Shown: one piece after another, positions 23,425 through 35,732 of the stretch
Numbering within the stretch: position 1 is the first letter of the stretch
Layout of the letters: each line of letters begins with the position of its first letter
Assembly (NCBI GenBank): GCA_035610365.1
Contig: CM069432.1
Location: forward strand, 187,597,027-187,661,026
Direction: 5' to 3'
Source: Aquatica leii
Taxonomy: Eukaryota > Arthropoda > Insecta > Coleoptera > Lampyridae
Length of the DNA stretch: 64,000 nt
Notes under the pieces: model-generated
Databases searched by the model: none
What the model was told of the DNA's origin: nothing
What the model saw: the letters and a program-made list of their open reading frames with translations, nothing else
Program-made: the position numbers and the translations under genes

Positions 23425-23960
23425 AGAAAATATGTACCGGACACACTTAAATTCAGGATTAAAAAAGAATTGGAACAGTTAGAAAACATGGGTGTTATTT
23501 GGTGTAAAGTAGACAATTTTGAGTAAAGCAAACCGTGCTAGTTTTAAAACCTACTAATTCAGTTCGTATATGTGCAGATTATAAATCGACATCATAAATA
23601 AGTACCTTAAGCATATGAACTACCCAATACCAACGATCGACGGTATGTTTGTTCAACTAAAAAAAAGAAAATTTGTTGTACTTTAAATCTGCGTTTACAA
23701 CTACACACGGCCAGGGATAATATCAAATCTACCATTTAAGCTGAACTTCCCAATGACGCTTGTTACGTGCAAAAGCTGTTGAGAGTATAATGCCTGAAGA
23801 AATGTAACATAAACGTGTTGTTTGCCGGTGCTCAGTGAAGATGGGTCGCGAGTTAAAGTCGGAAATCCGTAAATAATAATTTGGAAAATTTGATAAAATT
23901 ACGAAACTCTTGTCCAAAACCAAAATCACTAATATATATAAACTACCACTTTCAAAAAAA
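23425..23960 (+). pseudogene. Ty3/Gypsy reverse transcriptase remnant
   Basis: With frame changes, the plus strand reads VPDTLKFRIKKELEQLENMG with VI after it, then SVRICADYKSTS, then NYPIPTIDGMFVQLKKRKF. These are the fingers-domain landmarks of Gypsy-type RT (L...V..EL..LE..GVI, VRICGDYK, YP.P.IDD.F..L). Several stops and shifts, no YxDD seen intact, no LTRs found. A short, dead piece between gene 1 and the next repeat cluster. Confidence 0.6.
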
Positions 23961-25495
23961 AACTGTGACGTAAATATTTGTGAAAGAAAACAGTAAAGCA
24001 ACGACATGGAAAGAAAATGCAAACAAATTTAATTAACACGCAAAAGCACTTCTCAAAGACTGCCTTTTTCACTGCAAGAAATGCAACGTTAACAAAACAA
24101 TAATATCTAAACCAAAATATTTAATTACCTCTACCGACTAATGAAACTGTAGAGTAACAGAAGTAAAAAAATTATAATGTGGACGGCAAATGTACTATAA
24201 TAAATCTCAACATAAATGAATCAAATGCAAATGCACTAAGAACGTACTTAATACACTAAACTTTTAAACAAACTCTATTATAATATAAAGTTACTACATC
24301 TCATAAAACATAACAATTAGGAATTCTACTAAGACAAAGAAAATGATCAATATAAATACAGAATACGAATGTTTAAACAGCGTAAAATCTGCAATTAATT
24401 GAATACAAAATTTTCTTACCAATTTGATTGACAAACAATTATTGATTTGATGGTAGAAGATAGAGAACTAAAAACAGGTAGACAATATTCTTCTGAAAAA
24501 TATATACGCGTCTACTTCTAATATAACTACATTAGTTTTAATTAGTCATAATTAAGTGTTTAAGTAGGTAAACTTCAAGAAACCGGCAGGTACGACTATT
24601 ACAATCTAAGCGTAAAATTGGCGTGTTTTTTAGCTTCAACCAGTCACTAAATTTTATGTGTTTATGTCAAAATTATTTAATTTTATTATTAGTTAAACTC
24701 AAACTTCTTTTAACTATTTTGTTACTTACTATAGCAAATATACAACATGCGAAGTAGTCTATTGAAGTGTTCCCAAAGTATTTAGGAACTTTGAAAAAAT
24801 TGTAACAAAAAATAGAATGTTCTAGATTAAATAATTTAAAGTTAATCTCGTTAAAAGTCGGAAGTGTGAAGAATCGGTCTAAATAAAGGTGTTTAAGACG
24901 CGTGATCAATGAAAATACATACCAGTTTAAAATAAAGCAAAGTGCGTCAGTGTTACGTTTTAGTTTAGTTACGTTTATAAAAAATAGTTTTTAATTACGT
25001 GTAAATAATTAGTTTTAAATAAATTATGTTTAAAGTTCGTTACACTATTGTTTAGAAATATTCAGATTAAATTGGAAACTAGAATTGCCATCTGATTTAC
25101 ACATAGTGGTATTTATGTATAAATCTATACTTAAGTAAATATCTCTAAATTAAAAGGTATCTCAGCAAATACGTTTTTTGTTTTAACTTTTAAATCAAGT
25201 GTAAAAACAAAAACACTTATCTTTTAATGTCAGACTAAAGAAGAACGTTTGTTAATCTAAAAATGGCATTTAATGGTTTGTTATTATGTAAGAATAAAAA
25301 GTAAAACAGTGTTTCTTTAACTTGTAAAAGGCCCTCATTTTTAATTTTTTGCCAGTAATTTGCTTCGATCTGGCCAAGTTACCAAACAACAACCTAAAAA
25401 CGCACAAACTACACCTTCAATTTTTTGTTTGTTAAAATTTAAAAAAATTAGAGGACTGTTAGTGTAAAACCTTATCAATGTTTTACTATTGATAA
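23961..25495. other. Intergenic AT-rich stretch, nothing recognised
   Basis: No exon, repeat family or inverted repeat I can name. Short open frames on either strand look like chance. Confidence 0.5.
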
Positions 25496-26034
25496 AATAA
25501 ATGAACATACTAGAACTCGTCTCACGCAAAATTGGGAACATCAATCATTTTCAGCTAATGTAGTACCAACATTTTTGTTAGCGATGTAACATACTTATCA
25601 AACTAATATGTATTAAAAACCACACGTTTGATAATCATAGTAAACCGCATTGTAAAAAGAGTCTTAAATAATATGAAACTAAAACTGCATTGAATAACTT
25701 TTATCTCCAAAGGAGATTACTTATGAATAGGTTGTATCATAATTCGACGACATTTAAAAACTACATACATATGAATAATTCGGTTATTAAGATAATCTTA
25801 AAAACAAGTTTTTTTTGTAACATAAACATGTTTTTTGTTAGAATAAATAGGTATGATGCACGTGCTTATCTTATCTATTAATTATGCGATGTGTTTGAAA
25901 AAGATACAAGTGGCGATTTAGGTGAAAAAATGTTTTAAACTAATCTGTTTATTTTCACCGCAAATGTATTACTTTTCACGAGTACCTACTTGTTTTAAAT
26001 AAAAAAATTGTGTGTGTCAGCTCCGACGCACGAC

Positions 26035-27282
26035 TGGAGTTTACTCCTTAAGTTCGATAGTCTAACCAGACGCAAAAAGGGTTTATTTAACTTAAAAAAG
26101 ATTGATACTGTATGAACGTAAAAAATAACTTTTCGAAAGAAAATTTTATGAAAACATTATTATAATGAAAAAATATTGTCGATTTTTCTGATAATATTAT
26201 CGAATTATTGACTAGAATTGTTAATATTTAAAAATTATTTATAAAATAAATCATAATAACCTGGTAGAATTTATAGACATCGAATTTTTGGTTAGGTTAG
26301 AAATTTTCTATTTTATGTGGATGCGCTCGATAATTCATATTGGGTTAATTATTATCTAATTTTATGTGTTGTTCTCAAATATATATTTATATGAACTACA
26401 TCGATAATTATTAAAATATTTAATAAATACAAATTGCACATGCTCATACATATAATACATGAATTATAACGCAGCCACGTGTTTTGTTAGATGTTCCGGC
26501 AATATCATCTACACCTCTTTCTGCCATAGTTATTTGAAAATACTTTCATAGATAAATAAGTTAAAAAGATGCACAACTCCTATGAAAAGAAATGGGGACT
26601 ATGTTTTGCTGCCACCTGTTTTTTACGCACAACCTCATCTCTTAGTTGACAGGTTGTAAAACAGAACGCTACCCTTGTAGAACATGTGTTTGCTTTGGCG
26701 GAAAATTTAAATATTTCAAGGTTTTATAATTATTGAATTATAAATAATTTTACATAAGATTTTATTCCTGATTTTATAGCTTACATTGTACTTAGTTAGT
26801 ACCTAAATACAATGTAAGTTATAAAATCAAAAACAAGATCTTCTGTAAAATTCTTTAATTTTCACTTACGGTATTAGAATTTAATTGTCGAATTTCAGAC
26901 AAGTTGCTTATTGTGTTGTGACAGATAACATCAATATTCATTATAAATGGATACACATTGAATTTACTATAATATCGAAACGAAACTATCGTTCATAAAC
27001 CAAAAATTATTTAAATGTAATATAAATTTGTTATACAATGCAACTCAAACAAAGAATGTCTGTGCATTGCAAATTATATTCGGTAAAATAAACAGTGATA
27101 AGAGTAAATAGAAGCAATGACGTTACTGATAGTCAGCATTTTCAGTTCACTTAGAAAGTTGCGCGACATAGGATGCGCACCAAAAACGTAACGAGGTCAT
27201 TCATTGATAGATTTTACTGCTGAGATTTTTCTCGTACCGGGCTCCTTATATATGCAAATCGATTCTTAAGGAGTAAACTCCA
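26035..27282. mobile_element. Inserted element with 18-bp perfect terminal inverted repeats
   Basis: TGGAGTTTACTCCTTAAG at 26035-26052 is mirrored exactly by CTTAAGGAGTAAACTCCA at 27265-27282. The 1248-bp interior has no long frame but contains a hairpin at 26770-26828. The family is not recognised. No clear target duplication directly abuts these repeats, so the true ends may lie a few bases further out. Confidence 0.6.
26770..26828. repeat. Inverted repeat, 21-bp arms with one mismatch
   Basis: Arm 26770-26790 (GATTTTATAGCTTACATTGT..) pairs with 26808-26828 around a 17-nt loop. Weaker pairing continues outward. It lies inside the 26035-27282 element and probably belongs to it. Confidence 0.7.
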
Positions 27283-28365
27283 AAAATTCGCACATTAAAA
27301 AAGTGGCGTTAAGAAACTAAAACGTATAATCGTACGCTACTGTAGTCTAATCGCGACCCAAAGGACTGGATTTTACATAAATGCGTTTTTACGTCAATCC
27401 TCTTTGTATTTGGTTATTATTATAATAAAACTGCAAAAAGGTTTTAATAAACTATTATCTATTTATTAATTATTTATCAACGACAGAAGAAGAAACACAA
27501 GACTATCCGTAATTTTTTCTTTAAATATGGTTGCAAAATACAAAAAATGGTAATAGTTTTCTATAGTTGCTTTTACATTAAAATATTCCTCTAATACACA
27601 AAATAATAGTCTTCAAAAATGTCTCAATTATTTTTTTATTTCTTCAAGTGCTCGTATTTTATTACACAATTTTCAACCTTAAGAAAAAGAAATGCCTTCA
27701 TTGTTAGTAAATTCTGCTATAAGTAAAAATTCTCCTTGCATAAATTCAGAGTAGTAAGCATTATTCAAACCATTTAATTATATCAAAAATTACAATTTTT
27801 ACTTCAGTTAAGTACAATTTATAACTAGATTAATGAGTACGTTTTAAAAGAAACACCAACCAATACCAACAGATATTGTGCTGTAATGTAAAATCAAACA
27901 AACTTTTTTTGTTGTGCTTTAGATACGAGTTTTTGTATTTCATAAAATAGTGACTTAACTATAAACCTTTTTATTTAAGTTTACTAGCTAAATTTAACCT
28001 TAAGTCTTAATAAATTAAAAAATAGAACGTTTGACAAGTCATAATAAATCTTAAAACTGTTACTCTATTTAAAAAAACACTACAGTATTAGAGTAAAAAG
28101 ATAGAGTTGACTTAAATTAAAACAGGCGTATTTTCAAAACTTCAAGAAATAGCTGTTTGATAAAAGTTTAATTTTAACTATTGAACTTACGTTAGTAGGT
28201 CTCGATATAAAAATGAGGGTTGTGACATACGCCATCTCGGCGGTTTTCTATTAGTGTTTAGGCAGGGATTTTAGGAAATACTTTAATTAGATCTTTTAAG
28301 TTGATCAAATTAATGATCCCTTCTTTTAGGAGGTTATACAGAACCAACTACTTCAGTTTTTGGGT

Positions 28366-28398
28366 GACGTTTCGTGTTCAGGATGAACACTTCATCAG
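28366..28398 (-). ncRNA. Hammerhead-ribozyme-like core
   Basis: Read on the minus strand, CTGATGA (28398-28392) is followed by one extra A, a perfect 7-bp stem (GTGTTCA/TGAACAC, loop TCC), then GAAACGTC (28373-28366). This has the hammerhead order CUGANGA - stem II - GAAA - short stem III - GUC cleavage triplet. Stem III would be minimal, and the extra A before stem II is not canonical. Activity as a monomer is doubtful, and Penelope-type motifs of this kind may act as dimers. Confidence 0.5.
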
Positions 28399-28493
28399 AC
28401 TTGCTCCACTGAATCAAATAAATTTAAGATATGATTAAACTTGTAATTAAAAACTACTGATTATTAGTGACATATCGTGTACTTTGACAAACG

Positions 28494-28555
28494 TATAACG
28501 ATTTCAATTTTTGGTAATGTTAAAGTAATTATTACCAAAAATTGAAATCGTTATA
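28494..28555. repeat. Perfect 25-bp hairpin
   Basis: The arm beginning TATAACGATTTCAATTTTTG (28494-28518) is perfectly complementary to 28531-28555, with a 12-nt loop. It adjoins the Penelope-like terminus. It could be part of that element, a foldback end, or a pre-miRNA-like structure. Confidence 0.8.
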
Positions 28556-28633
28556 GGTGCACAATTTTTTAATCAATTTTTTTACATTACTCGCCACTTG
28601 CAAGATCTTCATACTGTGTTTTTTTCTTTTATA

Positions 28634-29829
28634 CTGAGTGTTTTAAAATTGCACGGTATTCTTTGAAGGATGTGTTTTCTGCCACAAAAAAAGACAAATA
28701 TCTAAAATCTTTAATTTATTTGAGCGTTGGTTAAACATTTCTGCGTCTGTTGCTTTTAGTATAAAACAATTTTTGTGTAAGTTAATAATAAATAAATTTT
28801 ATTTTTTGTGAATTTTCTTACATAAAAATGGCTCCTCTACTGTTCGAAGATAGCATGAAAAGTGTTCCAACCAAAAGATATCAAATCGTAAAACGTTTGA
28901 ATCAATTGATAGACGTTTTAAAGAAACAGGCACCCTCAAACCTCAACGAATAAACTTTGACCGACAAAGATTACGAAGAATTTTAAACGTTGAAAAAGAA
29001 ATACTCGTTGTTTAGTTATCTCTCAATACAAGCACAAAAAGAACGAAATTGTTTAAGTCTTTTAAGTACAAACGTATGGCGAACACTGCACGAGCAACAA
29101 ATATATTCTTTTCACATTAAGCTACAAAGTTTATTCTCACAAGATTATAATAAGAGCAGACATTTCCTCTAATGGTTAATTAAAAAATGCACACAAGAAC
29201 TCAACTTCCTAGGTTGCCTGATTGTAAACGATTAATCCTGCTTTACAAGAAATAGAATAATTAATTGTGCCACTGTGATAATCTCATCAGCTCTTTCTTT
29301 GTGCCGACAAGGGTTTCATGAATATTTTACTTAGATTTTTTGCATAACAATCTTAATTTGCTTCTAGAAGATATTCCGATTGCCAATAGAGATTTAGTTG
29401 GATTAGTCAAAACGGACCTGTAAAATGGCCACCACGATTTTCTGATCGCAGTTAGATTCTTTTTTGCGGAGTAAATAAATTCTATGATGTTTTATACGTC
29501 TATTGGCACGCAAGAAGAACTATCACAGAAGCTACTATCAAGAAAAGACTTGATGCTATAAGACTTGCCAAAGAATCATAGATTCGTCGCGCTGAATGCT
29601 GCATTCAACAAAATGCAGACCAGTTTGAACAATTTTTCTAAATGTTTTATGGTAAAGCAACAGCCACAGAAATGTTTAACCAGCGGTCAAACAAATAAAA
29701 GATTTTAAATATTTATCTTTGTATCTCAATATTTCGGTAATGAAATAATTTTGAATGTGTATATATAAACTTTTTTTTTGTTAGAAAACACACCCCTAAA
29801 AGAGTACCATGCAATTCCGAAACACCCTG
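28634..29829 (+). mobile_element. Tc1/mariner-superfamily element, decayed
   Basis: The ends are CTGAGTGTTTTAAAATTGCA and an inverse ending GCAATTCCGAAACACCCTG, each next to a TA dinucleotide, as expected for a Tc1/mariner insertion. Length is about 1.2 kb. Inside is a broken transposase frame (next entry). The TIRs have diverged from each other, so the copy is old. Confidence 0.7.
28828..29700 (+). pseudogene. Mariner-like transposase pseudogene
   Basis: From ATG 28828, after frame changes, the text shows an N-terminal HTH part (IKRFNESIDRRFKETGTLKP-like), then VWRTLHEQQIYSFHIK, and near 29410-29450 QNGPVKWPPRFSDRS. The last corresponds to the WPPRSPDL block before the final catalytic acid of mariner-type DDE transposases. 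Numerous stops and shifts make it non-functional. Confidence 0.65.
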
Positions 29830-30690
29830 TATAATAACTTTATTATTACTAAATAGAATAACGAGTATTTACATTAAAATCAATGACTGCACAGATTTGT
29901 ATACAAAATATTAGGTAAATACTTACTGAATATGCTTGATCGGCAGTGTACATAAATTATAAAAAAAAATCGATACCAGAAAATGTGTTCAAAAATTGCT
30001 TTGTAATTATTTTGCATATAGAAAAAAAAGTTATGCAATTCGCAAGACTTTTAAATCACTCTGTATAACACAAAAGCACTCCCTTTTGAAATGAATCGCG
30101 ATGTAACGATCCATGCAAAATCAGATTAACAACTTTTTTGTTGTCAGTATTGGTTATAATAGAAAACTCCTTAAGAGCACGTATATACACGTATAATGTA
30201 ATATTATGCTAATTAATTTTTTATGTAATTTATATCACTACATGTGTTAACATTAAGGTCAAACGATTTTAAATTACAAGGACAAGAAACATTTAATCCC
30301 CTTTATTTTTCATTAAAAAATATCATAACGGTAGAAACGTAGGAAGTCACACGAAGATATTTCTATTTCACTAGGGATGCGAGCATGCTTATTGATCTGT
30401 GATAGTCTTAGTTGCAGGGTGCTTTTTATTTCATTGCATCAGAGATTGTTCAATTGTAAATTCTACAACATAAAGCAATCAATAAAATAGTAATATTCGT
30501 TGTCAAAATAATAATGCACGTTATGTACACACAAAACAAAAATAAAAGTATTTACGGCACTGTACCAGTTACTATAAGTATTTCGGGGGTGTTTTCTCGA
30601 AAGGGATCCTTCCCTTACTACTAAATCACGTGGTGGGAAGAGTAGAGGGGACCAAAACAGAAGGAACTGACGCATTGCATCGTACCTATA
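29830..30690. other. Intergenic stretch, nothing certain
   Basis: AT-rich with a slightly more GC-rich end at 30580-30670. A short minus-strand frame there looks like chance. Possible promoter-proximal sequence for the candidate first exon that follows. Confidence 0.4.
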
Positions 30691-30861
30691 CAGTATGGTT
30701 AGTTAGTGTTTACAAATAGTGTCGACTTAGATTAGTGTTTTTTATCACGAGTTTAGAGTAGTTTTCGAATTCTTTAAAACGAAAAGTGTGATAAAAACCG
30801 TGACAATAAACAGGGGATGATTTTTAGAAATTTGGATAATGTTTTCCATTAAAATGGACAG
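30691..30861 (+). promoter_or_regulatory. Candidate distal promoter and mini first exon (ATGGACAG)
   Basis: An ATG in good context (AAAATGG, 30854) is followed after 8 nt by a strong GTAAGA donor, leaving phase 2. That is the phase needed to enter the TM1 exon of gene 2 at 45234. An 11-codon upstream frame ends just before it. The distance (14 kb) is large and no transcript is known to me, so this is a hypothesis. Confidence 0.25.
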
Positions 30862-33120
30862 GTAAGACAAATTACGAATTTAAATGTTTTTGCATTTTAT
30901 TTTACTTTTGGCGAAAAAATTATCTATACGTTTTTGGGTTCCTTTATATATGTGAATTCGATCGGCGTCCATAGCGTCGCGATGTTCTTTGTTTGGTTAA
31001 AAACAGGTGTTTGGTGGGGATAACTCGCGGGAATTTTACTTAATTCTCTTAAATAAATACTCGAAGCGTATTGGCATAAATTTATAAGATATCGATAAGA
31101 AGTGTTTAGTTTTATAAACTAATAGTACAACGTTTAATACTTCCAGATCGTGGAGTAATTAAATTTTGAAGTTCTATTAAATGGTTCAAAATCTAAAAAT
31201 AGAGACGCCTACAACCCTTACGCACACAATAACTCGTGCGTTAAATAGGGTATATCGTATGCATTCAAAACCATATCATCAGATGTATAGAAAGGAGAAT
31301 TAAAAGACAGATATAAAACAAAAGGCGGTGGTGGCAGACAGCTCGACGCTTTTCATAAGTTAGTGGCGCCCCCACGACGTCGCACGGAATTTCCTTAAAA
31401 CAGAATTCAGCAACATGTATTTATAACGATTACAGCTCTGACCGAATTTAAGGTTTAAAAATATACAGTGCAAAATACACATATTAAAAAAAATATTAAC
31501 GAGATGTACAACCCAAACGGAAATTATGAATAAGGAAAACGCCCGCTTTCAAAAAACTGTCAAATGCAGAGTTAAACTAGTAAGTTTTTTCTGTGTTTTT
31601 CTTGCCTGTCCGTTTACTTGCAGTTTTATTAATTTATTTATGATACATAATAGAAATTAGGTCAGCGCGCTGACATTTATCTGTGTTAAATCGATGAAAA
31701 TGCACTTTTCCTGAAGTTACAAAACGCATGCGAAACTTCTCTTTAAGCGCATCATTGTCAAATGCCAGAAATAATGGACTAAACCCTGTTCCGGTCATCA
31801 AGTGTTTATGTACTTTTGCAAAGAGTAAAATGTGGGAAAGCAGAGCTGGAGGTTTTTAACTGATTTTGAGAAGCGCAGTAGCAATCTGACAGCGGTCGCG
31901 AGTTCTTCGACCTAATCTCAGTAGACTAGTTGTAGGCACGCACTTTGTTATTATTTGGTTTTTTTTCGTAGCATATTATATTTCCGGTATTTTGTATTGC
32001 ATCACTGCATGCCGACTCCATTCTCAGACATGTTTCCGGTTGTTCCAGTCGTCTTTTAATTACTAGATTAAATATGTGACAACTTTCTTTGTAAGAAGAA
32101 ATGGGTAAGTTAATCATATTTGGCAAATTACTTTAAAATAGTATGCGTCTGCCTCGAATTTCCACAATACGCATTACTTTTAATCTTGGCGAATATGATA
32201 TTTTTATAATTCTAAAAAAAATAGTTTGCCACCAAAACACCCAATACGAATAAATCAGGCAGTATTAGATTACCTGTAGACATTTGATACTTTACCTTGC
32301 GTGTTGCAAACTTGATCAATTAGCATTATTGGACAAACTTATTTCGTTTGGCTTAAATTGTAATCTTTGATTATGAAAATATAGACACGTTATCGCAGTT
32401 GCAGTGTTGTATAGAAACAAGTTGTTAATTAATTTTGAATGTATGTTTGAAGGTAAGATGATACTTCTAGTTTCTCGTTTATTTTAATTAACAATCGCTT
32501 TGTTCTACAAAAATTAACAAAAGATAGAAATTGACAATTTTATTCCTACCAGTAACTCTCTTTAAATTGTATTAATTGCACAATTGTTTTTGTTAACAAA
32601 ACTTTTTTTAGATACTTCTGATAACCTTTTTATTTAAATTTCTAAAATTGCAAACTAATTGATGGTATTTAAAAGGAAACATGTTTTTCAGTTTTTGTAA
32701 TTGTTCTATAAAATCTTTCAAATGTAATTATAAATAATTTGTTAAGTAAAACTGACAGTTTCTGTTTATGAAAACAAATCATTAAAAGTCTAAGTTTTTA
32801 ATATATATTTAAACGGGTGATATTATTATTGGTCTTGTACAAGATGCTGAAGTGACAAGAATTTTTCTAACCTCATTTTTAGTTTGTATTGGTATCTTTT
32901 TCTGGTGAAATTTTATTAGGTATGTATTTTGTTTATTTTTATTTTTAATACTATCATATTATGTTCTGCAAAGAAGAAGATTTTTTTTAAATATTGTTTC
33001 TACAATTCTATTCTAGTTAATAGAGTTAGAAAAAGTACAAAAACTTTGTTGAGTATCAATCCAGCCTAGATGCCAACTTGGTAATAAGTAAACGGTCAGT
33101 ACCTAGTGTTAAATGTAATA
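30862..33120. other. Intergenic stretch, no gene seen
   Basis: AT-rich. A short ATG-started block at 31526-31579 ends at a GTAAGT donor in phase 0, but I could not connect it to anything. Nothing else is recognisable. Confidence 0.45.
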
Positions 33121-33125
33121 TTTTA

Positions 33126-33300
33126 AGGCCCGGTTGCATAAAGCATTGTTAACTTTAACGTAATTAACTATAGGTAGTCATGTCGTTAAGCGTCGTCATT
33201 AGTCTAAAATCAATTGTTTTTCTGACGACATTCCCAAATTGATAGCTACGATTTAGTTAACAACATAATTAACTTTGCTTTATCATTCTTTCCTTGGTTT
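33126..33300. mobile_element. Degenerate MITE (GGCCCGGTTGCA end)
   Basis: GGCCCGGTTGCATAAAGCAT followed by GTTAACTTTAACGTAATTAA at the left is partly mirrored by GTTAACAACATAATTAACTTTG and a CTTTAT on the right. Ends of this type are common in insect palindromic MITEs. The right end is worn. Confidence 0.45.
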
Positions 33301-35730
33301 TTCCTTCTTCAAACGTAAACATTTTGGTTCTTAGGAAAATGAGGAAATTTTTGCTAAAGCGAGTACATACCTACAACATGAGTCGACTTATTTGCAAAAA
33401 CTAAAACCATTAATTATGGTACATGCATAACCAATTACATATACTGTATAAATTTTGTTTTAATAGTATAATATTGGAACCTGCGGTGTTGATCGATGCC
33501 GAACTGCTGGGAAAGATTCAGCAGAACTCTGTTGACGATGCATTTCTGAAATGTCAATAGCTTTACTAGTGTTTATAAACAACCGCCACTTAATAAGATT
33601 TGTAGCAGTCAAGACTTTGGATAACGTTACTATTATTTTATCTATCGAAACAAACGTTCCATACTCTTCTGGGTTATATAAATTCATGTCTTAATTATTG
33701 TCATCGATATTCTGATCAAGTTAAGTAGGTAATTTTTTTATCGACCACGTCTCCAAAATTTTTAGTAAGAAAAAAAAGTTGTGTAATTTGGTATGTTGAC
33801 GAGTCTATGCAGTACGTTAGTAGAAAAGCAAAAGATGGTAATTAGTTTATGGTGCAATATATACGATGTTCAATAGTGTGTGCTATATAGTGCGTAACGA
33901 TGAAGTCAAAATTTTGTCTTTCATTTAGTTCACAAGAATTACTAGCATTTGCAACTGAACAGACACGAGATTCTAAAAAAAATGATGTGCTAGAATCAAA
34001 CGTTGTTGCAAAAGCGAATATCTAAAATTAAACAATCAATATTTTACAGCGCCGAAACAATACGGTGTTCAACAACATTTAATTGTTGAGCTAATGTTGT
34101 AGATCTATTATTAGGACAACTACTTTTAAAGTTTCGTATTTGACTATAGTCAACTAGATGACCTCTACAAGACGTTATATACAAACTACACTTTTATTAA
34201 TTACATTGGGTGTTATGATAATTTTGAATAAGCAGAAAGTACATCAATAAGATTCCGGTTTTAAAACATTTATAATAAACTAGCTGAATAATTTCTAAGG
34301 ATGCAACAACGATCAAATAAATTTGGAACACCCTTTAAGTATATAGTATACCACAAATGTTTTAATGTTTTTTCTTTTTAGTTTGGCTTATCCTCGAACA
34401 ATAATGTTATACAAGTTTGTTGTGTAGTAGAGCAACTACGTACTCTGTGATTATTGAAATTGTTCTTATTTTTTTAGTATCTTTACCAAAAATCATCTAA
34501 TAACAAAAATTTTGTTGCTACACTTGGCTAGAGACCTAAGTTTTGGTACAAACTTAACCTTTCGTATAAAATTGCTTTTGATAAAATGATAAATTTACCG
34601 TGGTTGCCTTTTTTAAAGCCCAAATGAGATTATTTTGTAAGAACGTATTTTGAAAATAGAGAATTCCGTATTTGTACAAAAAGAAAACTTTACATTCCGC
34701 GTAGCATTACCAAATTGCCATACCAAAAAAGGTATTCATAATCACAAAAGCGTTAAATATATGTTAATCAAATTCAAGTATTGCGTATAAATAATTCATA
34801 TTTGTCTTTGATTTCATATTAGATGTGCATATATGTCGATGCATCTTTATTCTCAACAATTTCATTTTTATCACGTCTAACTTTTATTCTCTTCCGGCTT
34901 GATTTACATTTTTAACAATTTCACTATATTTAATGAAAGTTTATATTGAATTCGAAAATAGTTTAATGGTTGCTGTGAAACTCAACAAACCATTAGCGAA
35001 ATGAATAACAGCACCAGCATGTACGTATACGTAAATTATAAATAGAATTCTATTTTATAGGGTACGGGAGTGCCTTTACTTGCGTGAAAATGCCACAACC
35101 ATTTCCGTAACAATATTAAATGTTAAATAAAGTACTATCGAATGCTCTTACATTAAATTAGGTTATTTGGACATTGGCGCATTTAATTTACTTTATGGTC
35201 TTTGATCATTCGTAATTTAAGAAAAGCAAAATTAGAAGTTTTTTAATTTAATTTAGTCATGTACACCTGAATGTCTTATTTATCAATTCGTACATATCGA
35301 TAGCTTATTGCTTTTACACAAGGGCATAATAATGTCAAGTATATATTTATTTTGATAGAAAATAAGGGGATCGAAATAAAAGAGTTATTACGCAAAGTGT
35401 TGAGTAGTTTCTTTTACGTATTGTTCTTAGTGGGCCTGCTCATAAATGTTTTAACAACTTTTTATACTATACTGAACTATATACCAATATACTTTAAATA
35501 GTCTAGTTCGTAAGTTCCAAATGATGTTAATTCGTGAAATAGCTTTTAAAAATATGAGTGATAGCTCATTGGATTTGAACACCTAAACGTATTAAAATGT
35601 TTTATTGGCACATAAGAAATGGCAAAGTTACAAACAAATTATTTATAATTTAACGCTGAAAATAAGACTTTGCGCGGCCGCTACAAGATGCACGCCCTGC
35701 TTGTAAAGAAAGTACAACACATAAAATAGG
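33301..35730. other. Intergenic stretch, no gene seen
   Basis: AT-rich. A 75-codon minus-strand frame at 33460-33687 has no recognised domain. No repeat family recognised. Confidence 0.45.
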
Positions 35731-35732
35731 TT

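Larger units (their letters stand above)
25500..27430. repeat. Long copy of dispersed repeat family D, split by an inserted element
   Basis: The left part (TAGAACTCGTCTCACG, TTTGTTAGCGATGTAACAT, ATCTCCAAAGGAGAT) and the right part (AAAGTGGCGTTAAGAAACT, CGTACGCTACTGTAGTCTAA) match the compact copy at 52405-52960 in the same order. In the 52-kb copy the two parts are adjacent, which shows that 26.0-27.3 kb is an insertion. Confidence 0.65.
28180..28560 (-). mobile_element. Penelope-like element terminal remnant
   Basis: The segment contains GACGTTTCGTGTTCAGGATG with AACACTTCATCAG, a layout known from Penelope-like terminal repeats, which carry hammerhead ribozyme motifs. No reverse transcriptase frame is present here. 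A GIY-YIG-type Penelope coding end occurs separately at 53843-53950. Confidence 0.4.

Noticed and set aside
33460..33687. 75-codon minus-strand frame
   Set aside because: No recognised motif, splice context or neighbouring exon, so not listed as a gene.
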